Source of the DNA: Ruegeria faecimaris
GTDB lineage: Bacteria > Pseudomonadota > Alphaproteobacteria > Rhodobacterales > Rhodobacteraceae
Assembly (NCBI RefSeq): GCF_900182615.1
Contig: NZ_FXTE01000016.1
Span: 1 to 64,000 of the forward strand
Reading direction: 5' to 3'
DNA length: 64,000 nt
A program made the position numbers and the translations under genes. This document shows, piece after piece, positions 25,944 to 34,204 of the stretch. A model generated the notes under the pieces. That model was not told the DNA's origin. It worked only from the letters and a program-made list of their open reading frames with translations, and ran no database searches. Within the stretch, counting starts at the first letter, position 1; every line of letters starts with the position of its first letter.

Positions 25944-26709
25944 TTTTCCCGCTGCACTCTCTATCCCAAATGGCAAGCCGCCCCTAAACAGAAGGGCTTG
26001 ATTTTCCCTTACACACCCTTCGCCAGACCGAAAAAAAACGAAGCCCACACGCAAAACGCTTCGTTATCGCAAAAACTGCTACATCCTAAGCACCTGATCT
26101 TGGCAGCAGTCGTCTCTCGAACATGCCCAGCTGCCAAAGAAACGATACAAGCGAGTGGCCACTTTGACCGTTGTGGTTTTTGAAATTCGAATACGCGGCG
26201 AACTTCCGCATTCCGCCCATTTTTTCGAAAAACAACGTGTTCTGGCGCAAAGAGTTACGGCGCAGCCCACACCGTCGCACTTGTTTTGGGGCCAGCCGGA
26301 TTTGGACTAGCCAAACGCCCCTGGCCATCAGGGGAAAGACGCTGCCTTCCCGCTCGGGCAACCCTATTAGACAAAACCGTGTCCTCGACCGTGCCTGCGG
26401 GCCGCGCCACCTCCGTCGAATAGCATTGCCTCGCACCCTCCCGCGTTCGCCACGTGGCAGATTAGCAGGAACAGGCAGCTTCGCTGTCAGACCTACAAAT
26501 CAGCTCTGATTTTCCAAGAGGGGCGATCAGATCAAACCAAACTGTCTGCGGGAGTATGAAATGGGGGCGGCGTGCTATTTGATGACGCAAAGGTCAAATT
26601 CAACCGATGTCCAACGTTGGGGGCGCCTTCTGATGTCGAACGTTCACTGCTTTTCTGGTCCAACTATGACGGTTGGGTCAGGTTCGTGTGACGTTCAACA
26701 GGAAACCAG
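25944..26709. other. 766-bp non-coding stretch upstream of tRNA-Arg
   Basis: No frame on either strand has convincing protein character. A minus-strand intrinsic terminator lies at 26031-26065. The sequence between it and the tRNA contains short GC-rich stems, for example a CCCCT…AGGGG hairpin read on the minus strand, and could encode a structured RNA. I saw no match to the core motifs of 4.5S RNA, tmRNA or RNase P RNA. Confidence 0.5.
26031..26065 (-). terminator. intrinsic terminator on the minus strand
   Basis: AACGAAGC at 26037-26044 pairs with GCTTCGTT at 26058-26065 (13-nt loop). Read on the minus strand the stem is followed by an unbroken run of T (complement of A at 26031-26038). 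It does not terminate the plus-strand lysR gene well, since no T-run follows on that side. The nearest upstream minus-strand gene is tRNA-Arg, about 650 bp away. Confidence 0.75.
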
Positions 26710-26786
26710 TGGCGGACCGAGGAGGATTCGAACCCCCGACCCCTTGATTCGTAGTCAAGTACTCTATCCAGCTGAGCTATCGGTCC
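26710..26786 (-). tRNA. tRNA-Arg (anticodon ACG)
   Basis: A 77-nt tRNA with encoded CCA. The acceptor stem GGACCGA pairs perfectly with TCGGTCC, the discriminator is G, the D-arm begins GCTCAGCTGGATAGAG, the anticodon stem is CTTGA/TCAAG with loop CTACGAA, and the T-loop is TTCGAAT. The anticodon ACG (complement of 26750-26752) is modified to ICG in bacteria and reads CGU, CGC and CGA. Confidence 0.95.
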
Positions 26787-26850
26787 GCGTTGGTGAGGCG
26801 CTATGTAGACCCGGTATTCGGGACGTGCAAGTTGATTCTGTAAAAATAAT

Positions 26851-28233
26851 TCAAAAAGCCCCATCGCCCCGCGGGAGGCGAATTTCAAAGGTGGTACCTG
26901 TTGACCCTGTCTCGGTCAGAACAAGGTCACCCCCATGGCCCCGCAACAGTTCCTGTGAGATCGCCAAACCCAGACCCGACCCGCCTTTGCGGACGCCACC
27001 CTGAAAGGGTGTGAACAGATTTTCACGCGCTTTGGCCGGCAGGCCCGGCCCTGTGTCGCTGATCTGAATACACCAGTTGGCGTCCTGCTCTTGCCCGGAC
27101 AGGGTGATCCGACCGGGCTTTCCTGATGCAACCAGCGCCTGACGGGCATTTCGAACGAGATTCATCATGACACGGAAAATCTGTTCAGGATCAGCTCGTA
27201 CGACCAACTCTTCCGGCACATCATTGATGATCTCGACACAGGCATCGGCAACGGCAAGTTTCTCGCTCGCAACCACATCCTCGGCCACAGTGCGGAGCGG
27301 AACCAGTGTAAGCGACGGTGCAGGTTCTTCAGCGCGGCCAAATGCCAATGTGCTTTCGCACAGGGTTACCGCTCGGGTGATCGAGTTCACCAGCTTAGGG
27401 GCCATGCGACGCACCAACGGGTCTTCGCTGGATTCGATCCGGTCGGTAAACAGCTGGGCCGAGGTCAGGATGTTGCGCAGATCGTGGCTCACCTTGGCCA
27501 CAGCCCCGCCCAGCTGCGCCAGACGCTCGCGCTGTTTCAGGGCCTGGGTCAGTTCGGTTTGCAACTGTTTCAGCGCCTCTTCGGCCTCGCGCAGCTCGGT
27601 CACTTTGGAATCCGGTGAGATGATTCCACGGGCATCTTCGGGGGCGCTGGCATAGCGCTGCATATATCCGACAACGCTTTTGATGGGCTTTACCAGAACC
27701 ACCCGAACCGCAAGAAACAGGAAAAAAGCCGTGATGATCGAAATCACAAATGACAGGCCCAGAATGCGTAACCCATAATCCGTCATCGCCATACGCAAAG
27801 GCATGCTGTCAGTCGTCACCTCAATCAGCAGACCTGCGCCTTTCACAGGCTCGCCAATTACACGGATGACTTCATTTTCCGGCGTGAACAACCGCACGAC
27901 AGCATCCCGGATCAAAACCCATGGTCGCGCGTCACGCAGGTCATAGGTCTTGCTGATCTGCCCTGGAATAGGAGAGGACAGCATCAACTGGCGCATCTCG
28001 TCTCGCCGTAGAACCACGTTATAGACGCCCGCATTGGCCAGCAGTTCAGCCTCAAGGTCCTCGGCCAGCATATCATCGGCCAACAAAGCGAGCGATGCGA
28101 TCTGAGCGCGCTCCAGCCGGTTCAGCAGGAAATCTTCGCGGAATCGCGCAATCGAAGGGACAAAAATCAGAACCTCGGCCAACATCACGAAGACCGTCGT
28201 CAGGATCAGAAATCGGCCTGACAGCGAGTTCAC
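26851..28233 (-). CDS. sensor histidine kinase, membrane bound
   Basis: A 460-residue two-component sensor kinase. Membrane helix 1 is at about 8-28, a periplasmic loop of about 125 residues follows, and helix 2 is at about 156-180, then HAMP (VKPIKSVVGYMQRYA). The H-box is AKVSHDLRNIL (His250), followed by N (MNLVRNARQAL), G1 (ISDTGPGLPAKARENLF) and G2 (GGSGLGLAISQELL) boxes. No response regulator lies beside it; the next genes are a flavoprotein and a TVP38 protein, so its partner is elsewhere. Stimulus unknown. Confidence 0.9.
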   Translation of the reverse strand: MNSLSGRFLILTTVFVMLAEVLIFVPSIARFREDFLLNRLERAQIASLALLADDMLAEDLEAELLANAGVYNVVLRRDEMRQLMLSSPIPGQISKTYDLRDARPWVLIRDAVVRLFTPENEVIRVIGEPVKGAGLLIEVTTDSMPLRMAMTDYGLRILGLSFVISIITAFFLFLAVRVVLVKPIKSVVGYMQRYASAPEDARGIISPDSKVTELREAEEALKQLQTELTQALKQRERLAQLGGAVAKVSHDLRNILTSAQLFTDRIESSEDPLVRRMAPKLVNSITRAVTLCESTLAFGRAEEPAPSLTLVPLRTVAEDVVASEKLAVADACVEIINDVPEELVVRADPEQIFRVMMNLVRNARQALVASGKPGRITLSGQEQDANWCIQISDTGPGLPAKARENLFTPFQGGVRKGGSGLGLAISQELLRGHGGDLVLTETGSTGTTFEIRLPRGDGAF

Positions 28234-28251
28234 ATTGCTCTCCCTTCCAGG

Positions 28252-29670
28252 TCAGGGCATCCAGCGCTGGACGAACCTGACTACGCGTTTAACCGTTTGA
28301 TTCTCAAACAGCCTTGGAGAGAAATAAGCGCCCGCCACCCGTTTGTTAAGCTCTCCAATCGTCGGATAGGGCGAAACCATCGCGGCGACCTGCCCCATCT
28401 TCAGATTATTGGCCAAGGCCAGCGACCACAAGTTGATCAGTTCGCCCGCCTGATGACCAACGATTGTGGCCCCCACCGGACGGCCTTTGACGACCATGAC
28501 CTTGATGAAACCATTCGTTTTACGCTCGGAAATGGCGCGGTCGTTGTGGTGATAGTCAAACCGCGCAATTTCCATCTTATCGCCATGCTCGGCGCGCGCC
28601 TGCACCTCGGTCAGGCCAACCTGCGCCAGCTCGGGGTCGGTGTAGGTCGCCCAGGGGATATGTGCGGTTTTCGCCTTGGAGGGCAGCCCAAACAGCGCCG
28701 AACGAATGATAATCCCCGCGTGATAGCCCGCCACATGAGTGAATTGCAGCCCACCCGCGACATCTCCGATCGCATAGACCCTGCGGTTCGTGGTGCGCAG
28801 GGTGTCGTCGACCTTGATGCCGGTTCGGATGGGCTCGATCCCGGCAGCGGCAAGGTTGAGGCGGTCGGTATTGGCCTTTCGCCCCGCAGCCAGCAGCAGA
28901 TGCGTGCCCGAGAAGATCTCGCCGTTCTCGGTCACCACCTCAACCGCGCCATCGGAGCCGCGAATCTGTGCCACCATCGCCTGTTCATGGATCGCAACGC
29001 CCTCGGCGCGCAGGCTGTCCAGCACGACCTCTGCCGCCTCGGGGTCATCCTTTCCCAGCGCCTTTTGCCCTTCGATGACTGTGACCTTGCAACCGAGCCG
29101 AATATGCGCCTGCGCCATCTCCATCCCGAGGGGGCCACCGCCGATGATCAGCAGATGATCGGGCTTGTCGCGCAGATCAAAGATAGTCTCGTTGGTATAA
29201 TACGGCACCTTGTCCAAACCGGGGATCGACGGAATCAGTGGTGAAGAGCCTGTTGCAATCACAACCCGCCTCGCGGTGATCAGATGATCCCCCGCCTGAA
29301 CCTGTGTCGGAGAGACAAAGCTGCCATATTCCCGGATCACCTTGACACCGAAGCTTTCGAACCGCTCTTGGCTGTCCATCGGCTCGATCTGCGCAATCAC
29401 ATCATGCACGTGGTCCTTGGCGGCGGCGTAATCCACCTGTGGCACCACATCCGCCACACCCAGCGCCGAGGCATGCGCTTGCCCATAGGCGGCCTTGCCG
29501 CTGGCAATCAGGGCCTTGGACGGGACGCAGCCGAAATTCAGACAATCCCCGCCCATCTTGTGACCTTCCAGCAGGATCACATCCGCACCCATCTGGCTCG
29601 CCCCCGCGGCGACCGACAGCCCACCTGACCCGGCCCCGATCACCAGGATATCGGATTTCAGTTCTTGCAT
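28252..29670 (-). CDS. FAD-dependent pyridine nucleotide-disulfide oxidoreductase
   Basis: A 472-residue class I disulfide reductase homologue. The FAD site is VIGAGSGGLSVA, the redox-active pair is Cys43/Cys48 in GGDCLNFGCVPSKAL, the NAD site is IIGGGPLGMEMA, and the second FAD segment is VYAIGDVAGG. The C-terminal catalytic motif, HPTxSE in lipoamide dehydrogenase, reads YPTIGE here, so the usual His is missing and it is unlikely to be a true lipoamide dehydrogenase. Relatives annotated as mercuric-reductase-like occur beside TVP38 genes, as here (the start lies 2 bases after the TVP38 stop). Start ATG 29670 is chosen over a longer frame. Confidence 0.88.
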   Translation of the reverse strand: MQELKSDILVIGAGSGGLSVAAGASQMGADVILLEGHKMGGDCLNFGCVPSKALIASGKAAYGQAHASALGVADVVPQVDYAAAKDHVHDVIAQIEPMDSQERFESFGVKVIREYGSFVSPTQVQAGDHLITARRVVIATGSSPLIPSIPGLDKVPYYTNETIFDLRDKPDHLLIIGGGPLGMEMAQAHIRLGCKVTVIEGQKALGKDDPEAAEVVLDSLRAEGVAIHEQAMVAQIRGSDGAVEVVTENGEIFSGTHLLLAAGRKANTDRLNLAAAGIEPIRTGIKVDDTLRTTNRRVYAIGDVAGGLQFTHVAGYHAGIIIRSALFGLPSKAKTAHIPWATYTDPELAQVGLTEVQARAEHGDKMEIARFDYHHNDRAISERKTNGFIKVMVVKGRPVGATIVGHQAGELINLWSLALANNLKMGQVAAMVSPYPTIGELNKRVAGAYFSPRLFENQTVKRVVRFVQRWMP

Positions 29671-29672
29671 GA

Positions 29673-30431
29673 TCAGCTGTCCTTTTGGCCGCGCAGCGTT
29701 TTGATCAGAATGGGCAGAGCCGCCAGCACGCACAAGCCAACAATCGGGCCGATAACGAAGGGCTCCCACAGCAGTGAGACGTCCGGCGTCTCACCCCGGT
29801 CGAACACTCCGCCCAGCCCGACGCCAATCCAAGTATAGACGATACCGCCGGGAATGATGCCCAGCGCCGTGGTGAACAGAAAGTTGCGGAACTTCACCCC
29901 CACCAGCGCCGGCACCAGATTGGCCATAAAAAACGGAACCACCGGGACAAGGCGCAGCAAGAACAGGACCGAGATCTCATTCTCGCGCAGGCCGTCCTTC
30001 AGCTTTTTGATCGTGCCTTCCGAGGCTTCAAGCCGTGCTGTCAACGACGCCCCCAACCCCCAGCGCGCCGCCAGAAAAATCGCAGAAGCCCCAATGGTCG
30101 CTGAAAAGATGTTGAAGACCGTGCCTGCGAAAAGGCCAAACAGGAACCCTCCGGTCATCGAGGCCACCGCAGCGCCGGGCAGCGAGAACGCAACGATGGC
30201 AATGTAAATCGCTATGAACGCTCCTGCCATTGCCCAGTAATTGGCATCACGCCAACCCAAAAGGGCCTCTCGGTTGTCGCGCAGGGTTTCAAAAGTCAGG
30301 TATTCACCCAGTGTAAAGTAACCCACAGCGGCTACGGCAAGAATCACCAGCAAAGGAATATGTCGCGCAAGCCCGCTGCGCGGGGCCTGAGTTGTATCGC
30401 TCATAATGGTGTCCGGTTTTGTGCGTCTCAT
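29673..30431 (-). CDS. TVP38/TMEM64 (VTT/DedA-like) membrane protein
   Basis: A 252-residue inner-membrane protein with about six hydrophobic segments and the family core GAAVASMTGGFLFG … LRLVPVVPFFMANLVPALVG with FLFTTALGIIPGGIVY. VTT-family proteins are linked to lipid scrambling or export. The ATG at 30431 follows GAGG with 6-nt spacing; an ATG at 30404 is possible. It is immediately followed by the flavoprotein gene, a pairing seen in many proteobacteria, and the shared role is unclear. Confidence 0.85.
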   Translation of the reverse strand: MRRTKPDTIMSDTTQAPRSGLARHIPLLVILAVAAVGYFTLGEYLTFETLRDNREALLGWRDANYWAMAGAFIAIYIAIVAFSLPGAAVASMTGGFLFGLFAGTVFNIFSATIGASAIFLAARWGLGASLTARLEASEGTIKKLKDGLRENEISVLFLLRLVPVVPFFMANLVPALVGVKFRNFLFTTALGIIPGGIVYTWIGVGLGGVFDRGETPDVSLLWEPFVIGPIVGLCVLAALPILIKTLRGQKDS

Positions 30432-30585
30432 TCTGGCCTCAACATGCGACGTCACGCGCCCGGGCAACAGGGGCCTCACGCTGCCTTGATCTTTTCGACA
30501 GTGAATGTGAGGGTTTTGTGCCTAAAATCCGTATTTTTGAAATCTTTTAACGCGCGGGATTATAGAATTGTTGCAAAAGGCTGCA

Positions 30586-30632
30586 AAACCCCCACCAAGG
30601 GGTTTGACTTACCCCCCGCTTGGCAGTAGAGG
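30586..30632 (+). promoter_or_regulatory. candidate rpmH promoter with upstream hairpin
   Basis: TTGACT at 30604-30609 and TAGAGG at 30627-30632 are separated by 17 bp and lie about 70 bp upstream of rpmH. Just before, AAACCCC (30586-30592) and GGGGTTT (30599-30605) can form a 7-bp hairpin with a 6-nt loop. The -35 is good and the -10 only moderate. Confidence 0.4.
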
Positions 30633-30700
30633 ACGGGCTTCGAACACCACGGGCAGGCGAATCCGCGCTGCACCCGACCGAATAGATTGGAGACGGAGCG

Positions 30701-30835
30701 ATGAAACGCACCTATCAGCCTTCGAACCTGGTTCGCAAACGCCGCCACGGTTTCCGCGCGCGCATGGCCACCAAGGCCGGCCGCAAGATCCTGAACTCGC
30801 GCCGCGCACGTGGCCGCAAGTCGCTGAGCGCATAA
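30701..30835 (+). CDS. rpmH: 50S ribosomal protein L34
   Basis: A 44-residue, very basic protein: [20 protein letters not shown] … [15 protein letters not shown], the universally conserved L34 sequence. GGAGACGGAGCG precedes the ATG. L34 sits on the 23S rRNA in the large subunit. It heads the plus-strand rpmH-rnpA-yidD group. Confidence 0.97.
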   Translation: MKRTYQPSNLVRKRRHGFRARMATKAGRKILNSRRARGRKSLSA

Positions 30836-30854
30836 ACCGCTCACCGATCAGGTT

Positions 30855-31286
30855 ATGAACATGACGCCGCCGGAGGCCCCTGAGGATGGTAAGAACCAAC
30901 CTGGGGATACGCCCCCGGCGGCGTCCGTTTGCGCATCCGAAACTTTGACCATTCTCAGGAAACGATCCGAATTCCTGAACGCTGCGCGTGCGCGTCGGCA
31001 GGGCACATCATCAATGATGGTGCAGGCGCGCAAACGCGCCGAGGGCGAGGCGGACGGGATTCGCGTCGGCTTCACCTGTTCCAAAAAGGTCGGCAATGCC
31101 GTGGCTCGCAACCGGGCCAAGCGACGCCTGCGCGAAGCTGCGCGCGCGGTACTGCCTGAGAAGGGGCAGGACGGCTGGGATTACGTGCTGATCGGTCGCG
31201 CCGATGTCACAGCCGGACGCCCCTATGCGGCGCTGCTGGATGATTTGCGCTATGCTCTGCGTAAAGTCCATGCTGCGCGGAAATGA
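30855..31286 (+). CDS. rnpA: ribonuclease P protein component
   Basis: A 143-residue basic protein that binds RNase P RNA and helps pre-tRNA 5' processing. The RNR motif [13 protein letters not shown] is near residue 94 and the family start [16 protein letters not shown] is near residue 32. The first 30 residues form a low-complexity Pro/Ala/Glu extension ([20 protein letters not shown]) before the domain. Two ATGs at 30855 and 30861 are both possible, and neither has a strong ribosome site. It overlaps yidD by 4 bases. Confidence 0.95.
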   Translation: MNMTPPEAPEDGKNQPGDTPPAASVCASETLTILRKRSEFLNAARARRQGTSSMMVQARKRAEGEADGIRVGFTCSKKVGNAVARNRAKRRLREAARAVLPEKGQDGWDYVLIGRADVTAGRPYAALLDDLRYALRKVHAARK

Positions 31287-31519
31287 CATTGCTCTCGCAT
31301 ATCCTTGCCTTACCCATTCGGGCGTACCGGTTGATGTTCAGCCCTTGGGTCGGGTTCAACTGCCGCTATCAGCCTACATGCTCGGCCTATGCGTTGGAGG
31401 CACTGGAAAAACACGGTGCCATCAAGGGCACATGGCTGGCCGCGCGACGGATTGGGCGTTGCCACCCTTTGGGTGGTGACGGGTATGATCCGGTTCCGGA
31501 CCGTGAAGATCCCTCCTGA
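31283..31519 (+). CDS. yidD: membrane protein insertion efficiency factor YidD
   Basis: A 78-residue Yid[21 protein letters not shown] with the conserved Cys pair, then [15 protein letters not shown]. It aids YidC-dependent insertion at the inner membrane and is usually encoded between rnpA and yidC. Here yidC comes 4.3 kb later because three other genes intervene. Confidence 0.95.
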   Translation: MTLLSHILALPIRAYRLMFSPWVGFNCRYQPTCSAYALEALEKHGAIKGTWLAARRIGRCHPLGGDGYDPVPDREDPS

Positions 31520-31585
31520 CCCGTCGTCGGACTTGACCGGAGCGCACCTTCGCTGAACAGTTGTGCTGTTCAATTCGAGGGCCAG

Positions 31586-33193
31586 ATGACATCTGACGCG
31601 CGCCATTCCCTACCCACGCATGACGTTCTGAATCAGCCGCCTGTGCGAGCAGATTTAGACCTTTGGGCCTCTGACCCAGTACTGCAAAATGTGGCAGGCG
31701 CGCGAAGCTCTATTCTTCGCAACTATGGTGCAGACCTTGGGCGTGCTGCAGTCAGAGACATGGCGCGCGAGGCCAATTTCCACTCCCCAGAACTTGTGCT
31801 GTTTGACCAAGGTGGACGCCGCCTGGATGAAGTGCGTTTCACTCATTCATACCATCACCTGATGCAACTCAGTCAATCATCCGGATACGCAGCCGTTGCC
31901 TGGTCTGACCTCCCGAATGGTCACGCCACCCACGCCGCCATGGTCTACCTTGCCAGTCAGGTCGAACCCGGACATTGCTGCCCGCTGACGATGACTTACG
32001 CAGCCGTTCCAGCACTTGCGGCGAATGAAGAGATTGCCTCGATCTGGGTTCCCAGATTGACGGAATGGAACCACGATTCCTCTATCGCTCCTATCGCCTC
32101 CAAAAAAAGCGCCACGCTGGGTATGGCGATGACTGAGAAACAGGGCGGCTCGGACATTCGCACCAATACCACGACGGCCACACGCGACGGAGATCACTGG
32201 CGGTTGCGCGGGCATAAATGGTTCTGCTCGGCCCCGATGTCCGACGGTTTCCTGACACTTGCCCAGACCCCCGGCGGTCTGACCTGTTTCCTTGTGCCCC
32301 GCTGGCTGGACGGCGAACGCAATGCAATCCACCTGATGCGGCTGAAGAACAAGCTGGGCAATCGGTCCAACGCCTCGGCCGAGATTGAATACCATGATGC
32401 GCTGGCCTATCAGCTTGGCGATGAGGGCGCGGGTGTGCGCACAATCCTGGAGATGGTGCATCACACACGGCTCGACACTGCAATGGCCCCGGCAGGTCTG
32501 ATGCGGGCGGCCCTCAGCGAAGCGCATTACTGGGTCAGCCATCGCAGCGCCTTTCAGCGCCGGTTGATTGACCACCCTCTGATGCGCATCGTTCTAGCCG
32601 ATCTCGTGCTGGACTGGGAGGGGGCGCTGACACTGGGAATGCGTGTGGCGCAGGCTTTTGACGGTCATACACCCGAGGATAAAGCCTTTTCCCGCATCGC
32701 TGTTGCACTCGCCAAATTCCTCAACAATAAACGCTGTCCAGTCGTCGTGGTCGAAGCCATGGAGGTGTTGGGCGGCATGGGCTATGTCGAGGACACCCCC
32801 CTGCCCCTGCTCTACCGTGAAGCCCCTTTAAACGGCATCTGGGAAGGTTCGGGCAATGTGATCTGTCTGGATATCCTGCGCACCCTGACCCGCGACCCCT
32901 TGGCCGCCCAGGTCCTGCAGGCCGAGCTTGAGGCGGCAACCGGAGTGAACCGCCACTATGATGCGGCGCTGAGGGACCACCGCGCCCGCTGGACCAATAT
33001 CCCACCCGAAGCCGAGGCGCGCTGGTTTGCGGAGCGCACTGCTTTGCTGCTGACGGCCTCTCAACTGATACGCCAAGCGCCCGGGCCGGTCGCTGATGGA
33101 TTTGTGGCGTCTCGGTTGACAGGTAACAATGGCCGCATCCCCGGTTCGGTGTCCGGGCTGGACACTGGTGCCCTGCTTGCGCGGTTGGGCTGA
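31586..33193 (+). CDS. aidB: acyl-CoA dehydrogenase family protein, AidB-like
   Basis: A 535-residue flavoprotein of the AidB branch of acyl-CoA dehydrogenases. Diagnostic segments are TEKQGGSDIRTNTT, GHKWFCSAPMSDGFLTLAQT, RLDTAMAPAGLMRAAL, and YREAPLNGIWEGSGNVICLD near residue 412, with the Glu equivalent to the dehydrogenase base. AidB in E. coli is part of the adaptive response to alkylation. The length matches AidB (about 540) and not short acyl-CoA dehydrogenases (about 380). GAGG precedes the ATG. It interrupts the rnpA-yidD-yidC order together with ttcA and the EAL gene. Confidence 0.85.
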   Translation: MTSDARHSLPTHDVLNQPPVRADLDLWASDPVLQNVAGARSSILRNYGADLGRAAVRDMAREANFHSPELVLFDQGGRRLDEVRFTHSYHHLMQLSQSSGYAAVAWSDLPNGHATHAAMVYLASQVEPGHCCPLTMTYAAVPALAANEEIASIWVPRLTEWNHDSSIAPIASKKSATLGMAMTEKQGGSDIRTNTTTATRDGDHWRLRGHKWFCSAPMSDGFLTLAQTPGGLTCFLVPRWLDGERNAIHLMRLKNKLGNRSNASAEIEYHDALAYQLGDEGAGVRTILEMVHHTRLDTAMAPAGLMRAALSEAHYWVSHRSAFQRRLIDHPLMRIVLADLVLDWEGALTLGMRVAQAFDGHTPEDKAFSRIAVALAKFLNNKRCPVVVVEAMEVLGGMGYVEDTPLPLLYREAPLNGIWEGSGNVICLDILRTLTRDPLAAQVLQAELEAATGVNRHYDAALRDHRARWTNIPPEAEARWFAERTALLLTASQLIRQAPGPVADGFVASRLTGNNGRIPGSVSGLDTGALLARLG

Positions 33194-33237
33194 CCCGCAC
33201 ACTTGCCCGGATACGCCATCTGCTGTAGGGGCAGCGC

Positions 33238-34131
33238 ATGTTTGACGAAGCTGACGATATCCATCCGCTGTTTGCCGGCGCGCCTTCGACCACCGAGTTC
33301 AAGAAGCTGCGCAAACGCATCGTTCGCCACACCCGCGAAGCCATCGAACACTATGGCATGGTGGACCCGTCCGCGCATGAGAAAGACGGCAAGCCACCCC
33401 GCTGGTTGGTCTGCCTGTCAGGCGGTAAGGACAGCTATACCTTGCTAGCGGTTCTGTACGAGCTGAAATGGCGCGGCCTACTACCGGTCGATCTGCTGGC
33501 TTGCAATCTGGATCAGGGCCAGCCGGGTTTTCCCGCTACCGTCCTACCCGAGTTTCTGGAACGCATGGGTGTACCGCACCGCATCGAATATCAGGACACT
33601 TACTCGGTCGTCATGGACAAGGTTCCCCAAGGCCGCACCTTTTGCGCGCTATGTTCGCGCCTGCGCCGGGGCAACCTGTACCGCATCGCGCGGGAAGAGG
33701 GCTGCTCGGCCGTGGTGCTGGGTCATCACCGTGACGACATCCTTGAGACGTTTTTCATGAACCTGTTCCACGGCGGCCGTCTAGCAACGATGCCGCCAAA
33801 GCTGGTGAACGAAGAAGGCGACCTGTTCGTCTTTCGCCCCCTTGCCCATGTCGCCGAGGCGGATTGCGAGAAATTCGCCAATGCGATGAACTACCCGATC
33901 ATTCCTTGTGACCTGTGCGGCAGCCAGGACGGGTTACAACGCCAGCAGGTCAAACAGATTCTCGATCAGTGGGAAAAAAACAGCCCCGGACGGCGGCAAG
34001 TGATGTTCCGCGCCTTAACCAATGCGCGCCCTTCGCACCTTTTGGACCCGAAATTGTTTGATTTTGTTAATCTTTCCATCAATTCGAGCGAAAAAACTGA
34101 AAAAACGGATGATATTCCACAGCTGCGTTAA
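33238..34131 (+). CDS. ttcA: tRNA 2-thiocytidine(32) synthetase TtcA
   Basis: A 297-residue PP-loop ATPase that thiolates cytidine 32 of some tRNAs. The PP-loop is [15 protein letters not shown] near residues 61-75. The Fe-S cluster cysteines are in [10 protein letters not shown] and [12 protein letters not shown]. It also has [19 protein letters not shown], a family hallmark. It starts 44 bases after the aidB-like gene. Confidence 0.93.
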   Translation: MFDEADDIHPLFAGAPSTTEFKKLRKRIVRHTREAIEHYGMVDPSAHEKDGKPPRWLVCLSGGKDSYTLLAVLYELKWRGLLPVDLLACNLDQGQPGFPATVLPEFLERMGVPHRIEYQDTYSVVMDKVPQGRTFCALCSRLRRGNLYRIAREEGCSAVVLGHHRDDILETFFMNLFHGGRLATMPPKLVNEEGDLFVFRPLAHVAEADCEKFANAMNYPIIPCDLCGSQDGLQRQQVKQILDQWEKNSPGRRQVMFRALTNARPSHLLDPKLFDFVNLSINSSEKTEKTDDIPQLR

Positions 34132-34163
34132 CGAGTGACTCAGACTGATTTTCTACGGTTTGA

Positions 34164-34184
34164 CCTGAGCGCAAGATGCTCAGG
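34164..34184 (+). repeat. 7-bp hairpin upstream of the EAL gene
   Basis: CCTGAGC at 34164-34170 and GCTCAGG at 34178-34184 pair with a 7-nt loop, 20 bases before the EAL ATG. No T-run follows, so it is not a good terminator. It may lie in the leader of the EAL mRNA. Confidence 0.4.
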
Positions 34185-34204
34185 GTAAAGGCGAAGACGA
34201 ACCG

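Noticed and set aside
26086-26509. Small frames on both strands between lysR and tRNA-Arg
   Set aside because: Composition is Arg/Cys-rich and irregular, no ribosome site is convincing, and both strands are open at once. Treated as non-coding.
25944-26709. 4.5S RNA, tmRNA or RNase P RNA in the empty region
   Set aside because: The conserved core motifs (for example GGTCAGGTCCGGAAGGAAGC of SRP RNA, or the tmRNA tag codons) were not found.
26710-26786. tRNA-Arg as the attachment site of an integrated island
   Set aside because: No integrase and no repeat of the tRNA 3' end were noticed nearby, and the neighbours are ordinary chromosomal genes.
28252-29670. Dihydrolipoamide dehydrogenase (lpd)
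   Set aside because: The HPTxSE catalytic motif is replaced by YPTIGE, and no 2-oxoacid dehydrogenase genes are nearby.
30480-30700. Replication origin near rpmH
   Set aside because: There is no dnaA or dnaN, and no cluster of DnaA boxes was noticed. In alphaproteobacteria rpmH is usually not at the origin.
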